From contig CAZLZR010000007.1 in the NCBI GenBank assembly GCA_964564015.1, positions 38,648-102,647 on the forward strand: a DNA stretch of 64,000 nt, written 5' to 3'. Position 1 is the stretch's first letter. Each line of letters starts with the position of its first letter. This stretch comes from Acetivibrio sp964564015 (lineage in GTDB: Bacteria; Bacillota; Clostridia; Acetivibrionales; Acetivibrionaceae). The position numbers were made by a program, and so were the translations under genes. Below are positions 35,155 to 43,860 of the stretch, piece after piece. The notes beneath the pieces were generated by a model. That model was not told where the DNA came from and searched no databases. It saw only the letters and a program-made list of their open reading frames with translations.

Positions 35155-36657
35155 ATGCACTATGAAAGTACGCGTGGGGGATTGAAATCTTTAGAATCAG
35201 CTGAAGCAATTAAAAGGGGGTTGGCACCCGATGGAGGGTTGTTTGTTCCTGAGGATCGGGTTGAAATATCCCTTGATGATATAAATGAATTGGTTGAAAT
35301 GAGTTATCAGGAGAGAGCGGTATATATTCTTAAAAAATATTTGACGGATTATACAGATCAGGAAATAGCCGATTGTGTTTATAATGCATATACAACTGAA
35401 AAGTTTGGCGGTAATAGCAGCATAGCACCTGTATTCAGGCTCAATGAGAATGTGCATGTCCTTGAATTGTGGCACGGTCCTACCTGTGCATTTAAGGATA
35501 TGGCACTGCAGATTTTGCCTCATTTTCTGGTTAAGGCAATGAGAAAAACTGGTGAAACCAGTGAAATTGTAATACTTGTTGCTACATCCGGAGATACAGG
35601 AAAAGCTGCATTAGAAGGTTTTAAAGATGTTGATGGAACCAGAATAATTGTTTTCTTTCCCAATAAAGGTGTTAGCGAAGTTCAAAAGTATCAGATGGTA
35701 ACTCAGGAAGGGAAAAATGTACACTCAATAGCAGTTGAAGGCAATTTTGATGATGCTCAGAACGGTGTTAAACAGATTTTTACAGATTCGCACCTCGCAG
35801 ATAAACTTGAGTCGGCTAATTATAAATTTTCTTCCGCCAATTCAATTAATTGGGGAAGACTTGTTCCTCAGATAATCTATTACTTTTCTGCATATGCGGA
35901 TTTAATGAAAAACGGCGAAATAAAACCCGGAGAAAAGATAAATTTTGTTGTTCCGACAGGTAATTTCGGAAATATTTTGGCTGCATACTATGCAATGGAA
36001 ATGGGCTTACCAATAAACAAACTGGTATGTGCTTCAAATGACAATAATGTTCTGACTGATTTTATAGAAACCGGAGTTTATGATAGAAACAGAGATTTTA
36101 AGAAGACTATTTCCCCGTCGATGGACATTCTTATATCAAGCAATCTGGAAAGACTGCTTTATGAAGTGACTGAGCATGATTCAGGCATGGTCAATGGGTG
36201 GATGGAAAAACTGAAGGTTGATGGGAAGTATTCAATAGATCCTGTGACCAGGAAAAAAATCTCAGATGTATTCTGGGCTGGATATTCCACTGAAAGCGAG
36301 ACAATGAAAACCATAGAAGCCATTTTTAAAGAATATAAATATGTAATTGACACTCATACAGCTGTTGCCGTTGATGTTTATGATAAATATGTTATTTCTA
36401 CCGGCGATATTACAAAGACAGTTATTGTTTCAACAGCGAGCCCGTTCAAATTTAATGAAAGTGTTGCAAAGTCAATTTTTGGATCCGATTCTGTTGAGGG
36501 TAAAAGTGAATTCGAGCTTTTAGATGATTTGGCAGAGAAGTGTGGTCTGAAAATTCCTGAAGGTTTAAAGGATTTAGATAAAAAACCTGTAAGACACAAC
36601 AAAATATGTGGGAAATCTGATATGAAAAATATCGTAAAGGAAATTCTGAACGTATAG
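35155..36657 (+). CDS. thrC: Threonine synthase
   Basis: 500 aa from ATG 35155 (GGGAGG site; a TTG at 35140 precedes it). PLP enzyme converting O-phosphohomoserine to threonine. Opening YESTRGG and APDGGLFVPE are typical of the longer (E. coli/yeast-like) ThrC class. The PLP lysine is K114 in HGPTCAFKDMALQ, and the phosphate-binding loop is ATSGDTGKAA. Homoserine dehydrogenase and aspartokinase lie 4 kb downstream, separated by unrelated regulators. No homoserine kinase (thrB) gene is in the window. Confidence 0.95.
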   Translation: MHYESTRGGLKSLESAEAIKRGLAPDGGLFVPEDRVEISLDDINELVEMSYQERAVYILKKYLTDYTDQEIADCVYNAYTTEKFGGNSSIAPVFRLNENVHVLELWHGPTCAFKDMALQILPHFLVKAMRKTGETSEIVILVATSGDTGKAALEGFKDVDGTRIIVFFPNKGVSEVQKYQMVTQEGKNVHSIAVEGNFDDAQNGVKQIFTDSHLADKLESANYKFSSANSINWGRLVPQIIYYFSAYADLMKNGEIKPGEKINFVVPTGNFGNILAAYYAMEMGLPINKLVCASNDNNVLTDFIETGVYDRNRDFKKTISPSMDILISSNLERLLYEVTEHDSGMVNGWMEKLKVDGKYSIDPVTRKKISDVFWAGYSTESETMKTIEAIFKEYKYVIDTHTAVAVDVYDKYVISTGDITKTVIVSTASPFKFNESVAKSIFGSDSVEGKSEFELLDDLAEKCGLKIPEGLKDLDKKPVRHNKICGKSDMKNIVKEILNV

Positions 36658-36666
36658 TTTTGTACT

Positions 36667-36720
36667 AGTGCTTTTTAACATTACTTATTTCTAGTATATC
36701 AAAATGTTAAAAATGCACTT
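36667..36720. repeat. Palindromic intergenic repeat, family 1, copy 2
   Basis: Starts 10 bp after the thrC stop. It runs from AGTGCTTTTTAACATT to AATGTTAAAAATGCACTT. Its reverse complement aligns along nearly its full length with the copy at 61999-62053, including the outer AAGTGCA/AAGTACA and AGCACT ends. Confidence 0.75.
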
Positions 36721-36729
36721 CCTCTGTTT

Positions 36730-36770
36730 GTGACCCGTCTGCACTGGAATTATTTTCTGTAACGGGTCAC
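36730..36770. other. Hairpin after thrC
   Basis: Perfect 9-bp inverted repeat GTGACCCGT / ACGGGTCAC with a 23-nt loop. There is no T-run on the + strand, so it could be an operator or an mRNA 3'-end structure. Confidence 0.5.
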
Positions 36771-36886
36771 TGGTATAAAAACAAATGGTAAAATACCTTT
36801 CACCAAACTTTTATGCAATATAAAGAAATAAATTAAGTACTATTTGCACTTAAAAAATCAATGTATTGAGAGTAGAGGTGTATGGG

Positions 36887-37252
36887 ATGGAGGAAAAAAA
36901 GATACTGGTAGTAGACGATGCAGTCTTTATGCGTGTGTTGTTGGGAAATACTTTGAAGGATATCGGCTACACAAATATCGAATTTGCTGAAGATGGGTTC
37001 GAAGCTGTAAAGAAGGCGAAAGAAATTCAGCCTGAAGTTGTTACACTTGATGTATCTATGCCGGGAATGGATGGCCTTGAAGCGATTAGTAAGATATTAG
37101 AGGTTAGTTCGAAAAGTAAAATAATAATGGTTTCGGCAGTCAAATCCGATCAGGTTATTGAAAATGCTATTAGCAAGGGAGCAATAGATTACATACCCAA
37201 GCCGTTTAATCGGCGTGAAGTGGAGAGCAGTTTAAGTAAAATAAAGTGGTAG
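36887..37252 (+). CDS. Stand-alone CheY-like response regulator
   Basis: 121 aa from ATG 36887 (AGAGGTG site). A single receiver domain: acidic pair VVDDAVFMR, phospho-acceptor Asp in TLDVSMPGMDG, Thr/Ser switch in MVSAVK, and Lys in YIPKPF. It has no output domain. Single-domain regulators of this form work in chemotaxis (CheY, on the flagellar motor) or in phosphorelay. No histidine kinase or chemotaxis operon is adjacent, although a chemoreceptor lies at 48492. It could equally act on the Tad or other motility system; unknown. Confidence 0.88.
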   Translation: MEEKKILVVDDAVFMRVLLGNTLKDIGYTNIEFAEDGFEAVKKAKEIQPEVVTLDVSMPGMDGLEAISKILEVSSKSKIIMVSAVKSDQVIENAISKGAIDYIPKPFNRREVESSLSKIKW

Positions 37253-37269
37253 ATTCAATTAAAACAAAT

Positions 37270-37321
37270 AGGACGATTCTTTCATACCCCTCTGATGAAG
37301 GTAGGAAGAATCGTCCTTTTA
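37270..37321. terminator. Bidirectional terminator
   Basis: 12-bp perfect stem AGGACGATTCTT (37270-37281) / AAGAATCGTCCT (37306-37317), then TTTT. It separates the CheY-like gene (+) from the convergent oxidoreductase (-). Confidence 0.9.
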
Positions 37322-37334
37322 CTATCGTGATATC

Positions 37335-38423
37335 CTATTGGTAATACATTGGGCGTTTAATTTCAAGATCATCAGGGATTGCTTCAATAGAAGGAGCCGG
37401 AACATCCACATACCGTATTTCCCTTTTGGATATTGAATCAAGAATATCAAATACCATTTTAACGTCTCCATATTCAATATCTGGAGTCACTGATATCTGC
37501 TCGGTTTGGTTTAAAGCATTGTAAAAATTCAATAGCTCGTTGTAAAAGCCACGTTCGGGTCTATAACCAATCTGCTCCGATTGCCCGTCATGATATGAAA
37601 CATTTATAACACCGCAAGCTTTGTCCTCAAGATATATTTCTCCCTTGGTTCCAAAGATCCTTAAGCCTACAGGAGGTTTTTGCGTCTCAATTCCCGAAGG
37701 GTAATAGGTGTAATGGCCGATTACACCGTTTTTGAATAATATATTGGTGTTTACAGATACATAAGGATTGAAGTCTTCCTTTTGAGGTTTGCCAAAGGCT
37801 TGCACACATTCGACCGCACCGAATATATGCCGCAGGGCTGCCAAATCATGAAGTGCAGCATCAAGGAAAGTACCACCGAAGTATTTCGGGTGCTGGCGCC
37901 ACTCTGTTGCAGCATAAGTATCTTTGGTCATCTCGCAGGGAAAACAGGCTATGTTATTTCTTATAAAGTATACAGGTTCTCCGATTTTTCCACTGTTCAG
38001 GATGTCACGGATTTTGTTGTTTTCTTCATTGTACCTGTAGTTTTCCGCTATCATTATTTTTACGTTGTACTTTTTTGAGAGTTCAAGATATTTTTTTGCA
38101 TCCTCCATATTAGATGCCATCGGTTTCTCGCAAATGAGGTTTCTTCCGGATTTTGCAACTGCTTCCGATACAGCATAGTTCAATTCTATAGGTACAAGTA
38201 TATCTACGGCGTCAAGATCATCTCTTAGCAGCATTTCGTTATAATCATCATAGACATTGGCAACATCAAGGTTTATTTTTCTTGAGAAGTCCTCTGCATC
38301 CTTACGGGTTCTATTGCATAACGCAACTATACTGTATTTATCACTGAGCTCCTGCAAAGCGGGATAATGCAGGCGTTCAAATGCCATGCCGGTTCCGATT
38401 ACACCTAGACGAATTGTGTTCAT
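37335..38423 (-). CDS. Gfo/Idh/MocA-family oxidoreductase
   Basis: 362 aa. N-terminal Rossmann domain with GVIGTGMAFERLHYPAL binding NAD(P), the EKPMASN motif at about residue 99 (conserved Glu-Lys-Pro), and a C-terminal alpha/beta domain of the family. These enzymes oxidise or reduce sugars, inositols or cyclitols. The substrate cannot be inferred. Start ATG 38423 with GGAGG. It is monocistronic and divergent from the HD-GYP gene. Confidence 0.88.
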   Translation of the reverse strand: MNTIRLGVIGTGMAFERLHYPALQELSDKYSIVALCNRTRKDAEDFSRKINLDVANVYDDYNEMLLRDDLDAVDILVPIELNYAVSEAVAKSGRNLICEKPMASNMEDAKKYLELSKKYNVKIMIAENYRYNEENNKIRDILNSGKIGEPVYFIRNNIACFPCEMTKDTYAATEWRQHPKYFGGTFLDAALHDLAALRHIFGAVECVQAFGKPQKEDFNPYVSVNTNILFKNGVIGHYTYYPSGIETQKPPVGLRIFGTKGEIYLEDKACGVINVSYHDGQSEQIGYRPERGFYNELLNFYNALNQTEQISVTPDIEYGDVKMVFDILDSISKREIRYVDVPAPSIEAIPDDLEIKRPMYYQ

Positions 38424-38660
38424 ATATTACCTCCGGTTATAATACTTTATTTTGTTTGATATATAGTTTCATTATCTCGTTCAATATATATTCTTGATAA
38501 GTTAATTGTTAAAAAAATATTATTATATGCCGATATATACGCTGATAATATGTTTTGTCTGGAGTTTTTATTATGGCTATTTAGATAGAATATTATACCT
38601 GAAGGCAATTATTGTTTATATTGTTTGAGTTGCTTCGATAAATGCAAGGGAGGCAGTGAA

Positions 38661-40187
38661 GTGAGAAAAAAGAATGTGGAATTAAAATCCGAATTTAAAA
38701 TAATAGTGGTTGATGATGATAATGGTATACTGGATTCACTGTCTGTGATAATTAAACGATTGGGGTATCAGTATGTTGGTGTAAGTAATCCTCTGGAGGC
38801 AATTGAGATAATCAAAAATGAACATTTTGACCTTCTTGTGCTGGATTTTCTGATGGATCCTATACAGGGTGACAAAGTTGTTGAAAAGATACGTGAGTTT
38901 AACAAAGAGCTTTATATTTTGCTTTTGACTGGGTACAAAGATGTGGCACCTCCTTTAGAAACTATCAAGTTACTTGATATACAGGCATATTGTGAAAAGG
39001 CGGATAACTTTGACCAATTGATTTTACTAATTGAGTCCGGTATAAAGTCCGTTTCACAAAAAATGACAATTCAGAAGTTCAGAGACGGCTTGAAAAGAAT
39101 TTTGGATTCAGTACCTAAAATTTACCAACTGCAATCGATGGTTAATATAATAGGAGATATCTTATTGGAGATTTTGCCTTTCGTGCAAAGTAAAAATGCT
39201 TTTATCCTTATAGATGATCTTGTCGGGATATCGGAAAATAAAAAGAGCTTTTATAAAGGTGTTGGCAAATATGATACAAGTCTGGAAAAGCTCTTGGAAA
39301 TGATAGATTATCAAACTATGGAAGTAATAGGAACAGCTAAAACATTGGGACACTTGGTGAAATCAGACCAGGGACTAATTTTGCCACTCATTAGCAAAAA
39401 TGAGTTTTTGAGGACAGAGGGCGTGATTTATCTGGAGTTTGAACATGATGTTGATGGATTAGAGCTCCTTGAAATTTATGCTACTCAGGCTGCCACATCC
39501 ATTAATAATGTGTTTCTCCATTCTTTGGTCAATATTAAAAATGACGAACTGGACAGGACCTATAGTGAATTAAAGAAAAGATACATGGATGCTATTCAGG
39601 CATTGCGTCTTGCTGTTGATGCAAAGGATGAATACACAAGAGGACACTCGGATAGAGTAGCTTATTATGCGGTAGAAATCGGAAAGGCACTTGGTTTGCC
39701 CGCCGAAGACTTGGATAAGCTTAATGCCGGAGGAATATTCCACGATATTGGAAAAATCGGAACAGCTGATGATATACTGCTGAAGACTGAAAAACTTGAT
39801 GACAAGGAGTACCAGGAAATAAAGAAACATCCTTTAAAGGGCGCAAATATACTTTCAGCGGTGTCTATGTTTAAAGATATAGTACCTTTGGTTATGTACC
39901 ACCATGAAAGGATGGACGGAAGAGGGTATCCATCGGGATTAAAAGGTGATGAGATTCCGTTTTTAGCGAGGATAATTTCCGTAGCAGATGCTTTTGATGC
40001 CATGACTTCTGATAGAAAATACAGATCAAAGCTGCATCTTGAGGAAGCAAAAAAACAACTTGCTATAAATTCAGGAACTCAGTTTGATCCGGTGATAGTT
40101 GAAAAGTTTTTAGGTTTATTGGATAATTTTGACTTGATGAGCAGTGAAATAGATGTAATAACATCAAGATTTAATAAGGAATACTAA
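38661..40187 (+). CDS. Response regulator with HD-GYP domain (probable c-di-GMP phosphodiesterase)
   Basis: 508 aa from GTG 38661 (GGGAGG site; a TTG 36 bp upstream lacks one). Receiver domain about 13-125 (VVDDDNGIL, VLDFLMDP with phospho-Asp, LLTGY). A GAF-like middle domain spans about 140-300, with a coiled coil at about 300-325. The HD-GYP domain (about 330-490) has HSDRVAYYA, FHDIGKIG, HHERMDGRGYPSGLKGDEIP and DAFDAMTSDRKYR. HD and GYP motifs are intact, so c-di-GMP hydrolysis is expected. The receiver lacks the usual KPF ending (CEKAD instead). No cognate kinase is adjacent. Confidence 0.92.
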   Translation: MRKKNVELKSEFKIIVVDDDNGILDSLSVIIKRLGYQYVGVSNPLEAIEIIKNEHFDLLVLDFLMDPIQGDKVVEKIREFNKELYILLLTGYKDVAPPLETIKLLDIQAYCEKADNFDQLILLIESGIKSVSQKMTIQKFRDGLKRILDSVPKIYQLQSMVNIIGDILLEILPFVQSKNAFILIDDLVGISENKKSFYKGVGKYDTSLEKLLEMIDYQTMEVIGTAKTLGHLVKSDQGLILPLISKNEFLRTEGVIYLEFEHDVDGLELLEIYATQAATSINNVFLHSLVNIKNDELDRTYSELKKRYMDAIQALRLAVDAKDEYTRGHSDRVAYYAVEIGKALGLPAEDLDKLNAGGIFHDIGKIGTADDILLKTEKLDDKEYQEIKKHPLKGANILSAVSMFKDIVPLVMYHHERMDGRGYPSGLKGDEIPFLARIISVADAFDAMTSDRKYRSKLHLEEAKKQLAINSGTQFDPVIVEKFLGLLDNFDLMSSEIDVITSRFNKEY

Positions 40188-40250
40188 AGTAAGACTTATT
40201 TTTGCAAAGTTATTACAAAATGAAATATTAGTTTTTATTAAAAGGGATAT

Positions 40251-40283
40251 CTCATAAATAATGGGGTATCCCTATTTATTGAG
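40251..40283. other. Hairpin before the ACT-hom-aspartokinase promoter
   Basis: CTCATAAATA pairs with TATTTATTGAG, with an inner GGGGTATCCC turn. It lies after the HD-GYP stop and before a promoter at 40301. It may be a weak terminator; no T-run on the + strand. Confidence 0.4.
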
Positions 40284-40300
40284 AAAAAATAAAAAAAGTA

Positions 40301-40329
40301 TTGAATAAATGGCTCATTTATGCTATATT
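40301..40329 (+). promoter_or_regulatory. Sigma-A-type promoter of the ACT-hom-aspartokinase operon
   Basis: TTGAAT (40301-40306), 17-bp spacer, TATATT (40324-40329), 48 bp before the ATG at 40377. No T-box or lysine riboswitch is visible between promoter and start. Confidence 0.65.
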
Positions 40330-40376
40330 ACACAGTAGGAACACAAATGTACATGGATGGTGGACAGGAGAAAAGT

Positions 40377-40820
40377 ATGAAAAATACCTCAAAATATTAT
40401 TTGGTTGATACTTCTGTACTCCCTGAAGTATTTATCAAAGTTATTGAAGTAAAAAAGCTGCTTTCCGGTGGTGCGATAAAGAATGTTAATGATGCGGTGA
40501 AGGAAGTTGGAATAAGCCGTAGTGCGTTTTACAAGTACAGGGATTACGTGTTTCCGTTTTATGAAACGTCAAGGGGAAGAGTTATTACGCTTTTTTTCGT
40601 AGTGGAGGATTTCTCAGGTATATTGTCTGGCATTATCAATAAAATTGCTGAATCAAAGGCAAATATACTGACAATTAATCAGAATATTCCAATAAATGGA
40701 CTGGCTGATGTAACCATTTCGATAGAGACTGATAGTATGACTAGCGATATAAATGTGCTAATGGATGAAATAAGCAGGGTCGATGGTGTCAGAAGACACG
40801 AAATACTTGCGAGAGAGTAG
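40377..40820 (+). CDS. ACT-domain protein (UPF0735/PheB-like)
   Basis: 147 aa from ATG 40377 (CAGGAG site). An N-terminal helical HTH-like part (AIKNVNDAVKEVGISRSAFYKYRDYVF) is followed by a C-terminal ACT domain (about 75-145, ITLFFVVEDFSGILSGI) that typically binds an amino acid. Genes of this family commonly precede hom in Firmicutes and have been called PheB. The role is probably amino-acid-responsive regulation of the aspartate pathway, not chorismate mutase. It is 14 bp before hom. Confidence 0.85.
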   Translation: MKNTSKYYLVDTSVLPEVFIKVIEVKKLLSGGAIKNVNDAVKEVGISRSAFYKYRDYVFPFYETSRGRVITLFFVVEDFSGILSGIINKIAESKANILTINQNIPINGLADVTISIETDSMTSDINVLMDEISRVDGVRRHEILARE

Positions 40821-40834
40821 AGGAGGATTACTTT

Positions 40835-42088
40835 ATGATTAATGTTGCTGTTATAGGTTATGGAGTTGTTGGTTCCGGAGTTGTTGAGATCATTAAGAAG
40901 AATTGTGCCAGCATATCTAAAAAGGCCGGCAAGGAAATTAAAGTTAAGAAGGTATTGGATATCAGGGATTTTGATGACACATGCCCGGATAAGGAGTTGC
41001 TTACAAAGAATCCGCAGGATGTTTTTGATGATGAATCGATAAGTATCATTGTGGAGACCATTGGTGGAGCAAGAATAGCATATGATTATACAAAAAGGGC
41101 TCTGGAGTCTGGAAAACATGTGGTGACTTCAAACAAGGAATTAGTTGCAACACACGGACCGGAATTATTAAGGATTGCAAAGGGGAATAATATAAATTAT
41201 CTTTTTGAAGCGAGTGTTGGTGGCGGAATTCCTATAATTAGGCCATTAAACCGTTGTCTGGCTGCAAATGAGATATACAGTATTGTAGGAATATTGAATG
41301 GCACGACAAACTATATCCTCAGTCAGATGAAAAGGGAAGGTAAGGACTTTGATGTGGCACTTAAGGAAGCGCAAAAAAATGGATATGCCGAGGGTGATCC
41401 TACCGCTGATATTGAAGGACACGACGCCTGCAGAAAAATTGCTATACTTTCATCTATTGCCTACAATGAATTTGTCGACTACAAAGATATACACACTGAG
41501 GGTATAACAAAAGTAACACTTACAGACATGAAATATGCGGAAAGTTTGAATGCTTCAATTAAGCTTATTGCAATGAGTGAAAAAATTGGTGACAGGGTTG
41601 TTGCCCGCGTTAGTCCTGCCATAGTTGGAAAGGATAATCCACTATGCAATGTAGAGGATGTTTTCAATGCCATAGTGGTAAAAGGAGATGCAGTCGGAGA
41701 AGCAATGTTCTATGGACGCGGTGCCGGGAAACTTCCTACTGCAAGCGCAGTGGTAGCTGACGTCATCGAGATAGTTAAAAATTGGGGAAGCTGTGGCGGC
41801 TATGATTGGAAAGTCAGTGAAAGCAGCAATATGATGGATATAATGGAATCAAGGGCAAAATATCTGGTTAGATTGAAAGTCAGTAACGAAGAAGGTGCAA
41901 AGGAGCTTGTAAATTCCTTGTATGACAATGTGGAATGGCTCAAGCCTTTAAAAGTTCAGGATAAAAATGAGATTGCTTTTGTTACAGGTAAATTCTCAGA
42001 AAAGGAGCATTCTGAGAATTTTGAAGCACTTGGCAAATCAAAATCGGTAGTAGAAATTGCAAACACCATAAGAATTCTGGACGAATAA
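40835..42088 (+). CDS. hom: Homoserine dehydrogenase
   Basis: 417 aa. Reduces aspartate semialdehyde to homoserine with NAD(P)H, feeding threonine and methionine. N-terminal GYGVVGSGVVEII nucleotide loop, TSNKELVA and ILNGTTNYIL, catalytic region GYAEGDPTADIEGHDACRK, and a C-terminal ACT-like domain (about 345-417, YLVRLKVSNEEGAKELV) for feedback control. Ribosome site GAGGAGG. Aspartokinase starts 34 bp downstream. Confidence 0.95.
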   Translation: MINVAVIGYGVVGSGVVEIIKKNCASISKKAGKEIKVKKVLDIRDFDDTCPDKELLTKNPQDVFDDESISIIVETIGGARIAYDYTKRALESGKHVVTSNKELVATHGPELLRIAKGNNINYLFEASVGGGIPIIRPLNRCLAANEIYSIVGILNGTTNYILSQMKREGKDFDVALKEAQKNGYAEGDPTADIEGHDACRKIAILSSIAYNEFVDYKDIHTEGITKVTLTDMKYAESLNASIKLIAMSEKIGDRVVARVSPAIVGKDNPLCNVEDVFNAIVVKGDAVGEAMFYGRGAGKLPTASAVVADVIEIVKNWGSCGGYDWKVSESSNMMDIMESRAKYLVRLKVSNEEGAKELVNSLYDNVEWLKPLKVQDKNEIAFVTGKFSEKEHSENFEALGKSKSVVEIANTIRILDE

Positions 42089-42121
42089 AATATATTATAG
42101 TATATCTTGGAGGTTGTAATT

Positions 42122-43474
42122 ATGAAAGTTGCAAAATTTGGTGGAACATCCCTTGCAAATGCAGAGCAGATTAAAAAAGTATGTGAAATTGTAACTTCGG
42201 ATCCTGACAGGCGTCTGGTAGTTGTATCAGCTCCGGGTAAACGCTTTAAGGATGATATAAAGGTAACAGATCTTTTGATAGCACTTGCAGAAAAATGCAT
42301 TAATGAGGGAAATGCAGAAGCAGAGCTTAATGCGGTTATTGATAGATATGCAGAAATTGCAAAAGGGCTTAACCTTACAGACGACATTGCAAGGGTTGTA
42401 GCTGATGATTTGCGTGAACGTGTTAATATGGACAGGACTAATCAAGGCAGGTTCATGGATACTCTTAAAGCAGCCGGTGAAGATAATAGTGCAAAGGTTG
42501 TAGCTGCGTATCTAAAAAGCATTGGGATAGAAGCTGAATATGTTAACCCTAAAGACGCAGGACTTTTGCTTAGCGATGAATTTGGAAATGCCCGTGTACT
42601 TCCTGAGTCTTATGAAAACCTCAAAAGACTCAAAAGCAGATCTGGGATAATGATATTCCCCGGATTCTTCGGATATTCAAAGAGCGGTGATGTGGTAACC
42701 TTCCCACGCGGTGGTTCCGACATAACCGGTTCAATACTGGCAGCAGCAATAACAGCAGATTTGTATGAGAATTTTACCGATGTTGATTCGGTGTTTGCTG
42801 CAAACCCTAATATTGTTGATAATCCGAAGCCTATTCCTGTTTTTACATACAGGGAAATGAGAGAACTGTCCTACGCAGGTTTTTCAGTTTTGCACGAGGA
42901 AACACTTGAACCTGTATACAGAATGGGAATTCCGGTTTGCATAAAGAATACCAACAATCCAAAGGCACCGGGAACTTTGATTGCTCCTACTCGTGATACA
43001 AAGGATAATCATGTGGTGGGAATAGCCAGTGGTACGGGATTTTGTACTATATATGTAAGCAAGTATATGATGAACAGGGAAGTTGGATTCGGAAGAAAGC
43101 TGTTAAATATTCTTGAAAATGAAGGTTTGTCTTATGAGCATACTCCTTCAGGAATTGATAATATATCAATCGTAGTTGAGGAAAAACAGCTTGATAAAGT
43201 TGATGAAAAAAGATTGATCAACCGTATTAGAGACGAACTCAATGTAGATCATATAACAATTGAGCGTGGATCTGCTCTGGTAATGATTGTTGGTGAGGGA
43301 ATGCTAAGAACTGTAGGTATTTCAGCCAGAGCAACAAATGCACTCTCTAAAGCCGGAGTAAATATTGAGATGATTAATCAGGGCTCTTCAGAGGTTAGTA
43401 TGATGTTCGGTATTAAGGCCGTTGATAATGTTAAGGCTGTTAAGGCTCTTTATGATGAATTTTTCAGAGTATAG
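42122..43474 (+). CDS. Aspartate kinase
   Basis: 450 aa from ATG 42122 (GGAGG site; the TTG at 42107 overlaps it). Phosphorylates aspartate, the first step to lysine, threonine and methionine. Catalytic KFGGTSLAN at the N-terminus, FPRGGSDITG, and two ACT units in the last 150 residues (GFGRKLLNILENEGL; MLRTVGISARATNALSKAGV). Single-chain form without a hom fusion. Its place directly after hom suggests it is the isozyme serving threonine, controlled with that branch. Confidence 0.95.
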   Translation: MKVAKFGGTSLANAEQIKKVCEIVTSDPDRRLVVVSAPGKRFKDDIKVTDLLIALAEKCINEGNAEAELNAVIDRYAEIAKGLNLTDDIARVVADDLRERVNMDRTNQGRFMDTLKAAGEDNSAKVVAAYLKSIGIEAEYVNPKDAGLLLSDEFGNARVLPESYENLKRLKSRSGIMIFPGFFGYSKSGDVVTFPRGGSDITGSILAAAITADLYENFTDVDSVFAANPNIVDNPKPIPVFTYREMRELSYAGFSVLHEETLEPVYRMGIPVCIKNTNNPKAPGTLIAPTRDTKDNHVVGIASGTGFCTIYVSKYMMNREVGFGRKLLNILENEGLSYEHTPSGIDNISIVVEEKQLDKVDEKRLINRIRDELNVDHITIERGSALVMIVGEGMLRTVGISARATNALSKAGVNIEMINQGSSEVSMMFGIKAVDNVKAVKALYDEFFRV

Positions 43475-43860
43475 GAACTTATCCTATATATGAATTGCTG
43501 GAAAGTAGTGTTGTTAACTGAAAAGTTATAAACACTACTTTTTAATGCGTAAGAAAGTGTATTAATTAATGCGTAAGAAAGTGCATTACTTAATGCCTGA
43601 GATAGAACATTACTTTCCTGTATCAAAAATTCCTGTCGCAAGGCCGATTTTTTTGATTAATTTACTAATAAGGAAAACCTCAACTTGCGAAAATGCTTAA
43701 AAATATATATAATTAAGATAATGAGAAATTGATAGGATAAATATAATATATATATAATGAATAAATTATCGTAGCTAAAGTTTTCTGTACACTTCAATTT
43801 TACATGTTTTAATTAGAGTTATTTGAAATAGATGTACACATTAAGAAGGAGGACGTCGAA
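43475..43860. other. Intergenic region between aspartokinase and cbiB
   Basis: 386 bp. It contains the three-copy tandem repeat (43543-43614) and then AT-rich sequence with no gene. I looked for a cobalamin riboswitch upstream of cbiB and saw no B12-box. GAAGGAGG precedes the cbiB ATG. Confidence 0.6.
43543..43614 (+). repeat. Three tandem 24-bp repeats
   Basis: Units start at 43543, 43567 and 43591. The first two share TAATGCGTAAGAAAGTG and differ only near the end. The third (TAATGCCTGAGATAGAACAT) has drifted. The array is perfectly periodic at 24 bp, noncoding, and followed by a short CTTTCCTG. Confidence 0.9.

Noticed and set aside
43543..43614. Short direct repeats as a CRISPR array
   Set aside because: The three 24-bp units abut with no spacers, and no cas genes are in the window.
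43640..43860. Cobalamin riboswitch upstream of cbiB
   Set aside because: No B12-box or matching helical core could be found; the region is AT-rich.
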